This document shows, in pieces, positions 18,561 through 18,822 of a DNA stretch of 18,822 nt. Origin of the DNA: Desarmillaria ectypa (taxonomy: Eukaryota; Basidiomycota; Agaricomycetes; Agaricales; Physalacriaceae); the NCBI GenBank assembly GCA_030407005.1, contig JAUDYN010000031.1, forward strand, positions 1 through 18,822, written 5' to 3'. Position numbers and translations under genes: made by a program. Under the pieces are notes generated by a model. It made no database searches. It worked only from the letters and a program-made list of their open reading frames with translations, and was not told the DNA's origin. Each line of letters opens with the position of its first letter. Positions within the stretch are counted from its first letter, which is position 1.

Positions 18561-18822
18561 CAACTCATCTTTTTAGGCACCCGTATTCCAGATTGGAAAT
18601 CCTACTTCAGGCTGGTTCTAACCGAGCCTGAATGAACATGACTCGAGTCACTTGCTGTTAGGAAGCGGCCTTCGAAACCTATCGTCTTCGATCTGGGCGA
18701 GCACTGTTGGCTTGATATATTCGGATTATAAAGCCCGTATGCGGCACTATAAAGGGCGCATTTCTACACTCGCCTCCCCATTGTTCGGGTCATACCTTTG
18801 AGTGTACCTACCTGAGCATCCC
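18561..18822 (+). promoter_or_regulatory. Promoter-like block at right edge
   Basis: No ORF was seen. In order it holds a near-perfect 12-bp-arm inverted repeat (18606-18632, TTCAGGCTGGTT against AACCgAGCCTGAA), the perfect 12-bp palindrome TGACTCGAGTCA (18639-18650) made of two Gcn4-type half sites, and two TATAAAG boxes at 18727 and 18748. The layout suggests the promoter of a plus-strand gene beginning beyond the window. Confidence 0.45.

Overview
The window is nuclear DNA from a filamentous basidiomycete, most likely an Agaricomycete. The reasons are dense, very short spliceosomal introns (mostly 47-61 nt, GT..AG with TAG or CAG acceptors), coding exons interrupted every 50-250 bases, Agaricomycete-style F-box-like proteins, and gene sequences that read as fungal. 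Exon models were built by hand from conserved protein families and checked for phase. No rRNA, tRNA, CRISPR or intact transposon was seen.

Layout. 1-1566 (-): F-box-like protein, 3' end outside the window, with a frame break. 1866-2889 (-): DUF1275/YoaK-like membrane protein, four exons, one GC-AG intron and a 1-base frame break. 3467-7763 (-): complete alpha subunit of the COPI coatomer, 14 exons, 1206 residues, clean throughout, with one GC-AG intron. 7764-8632: divergent promoter region. 8633-11029 (+): complete GH47 class I alpha-1,2-mannosidase, 15 exons, 545 residues, with three tiny exons. 11264-12589 (+): second F-box-like protein. 12898-15905 (+): large proline/serine-rich nuclear protein with an RRM-like domain, coiled coils and SUMO-interaction-like motifs at both ends, with two frame breaks. 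16885-17597 (+): UBC4/UBC5-type ubiquitin-conjugating enzyme, flanking exons perfect but about 200 bases in the middle scrambled by small indels. 17598-18822: poorly understood, with a possible 50-residue spliced ORF, a minus-strand coding remnant, and at the right edge a promoter-like block (hairpin, Gcn4-type palindrome, two TATA boxes) pointing to a gene beyond the window.

How the genes relate. This is an ordinary eukaryotic neighbourhood, not an operon or a gene cluster. The one functional pairing is COPI alpha and the GH47 mannosidase, both secretory-pathway genes arranged head to head across an 869-bp spacer. Two F-box-like genes and the E2 enzyme touch on ubiquitin biology, but that is probably coincidence.

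The most informative signals are (1) two GC-AG introns, one of which stays open in frame if retained and would add 17 hydrophobic residues to a membrane protein; (2) single-base frame breaks at homopolymers in three genes, plus a dense indel cluster in UBC4, while two long genes are completely clean; (3) a textbook heat-shock element upstream of UBC4; and (4) SUMO-interaction-like motifs at both ends of the RRM protein. I did not find a convincing new multi-gene system.
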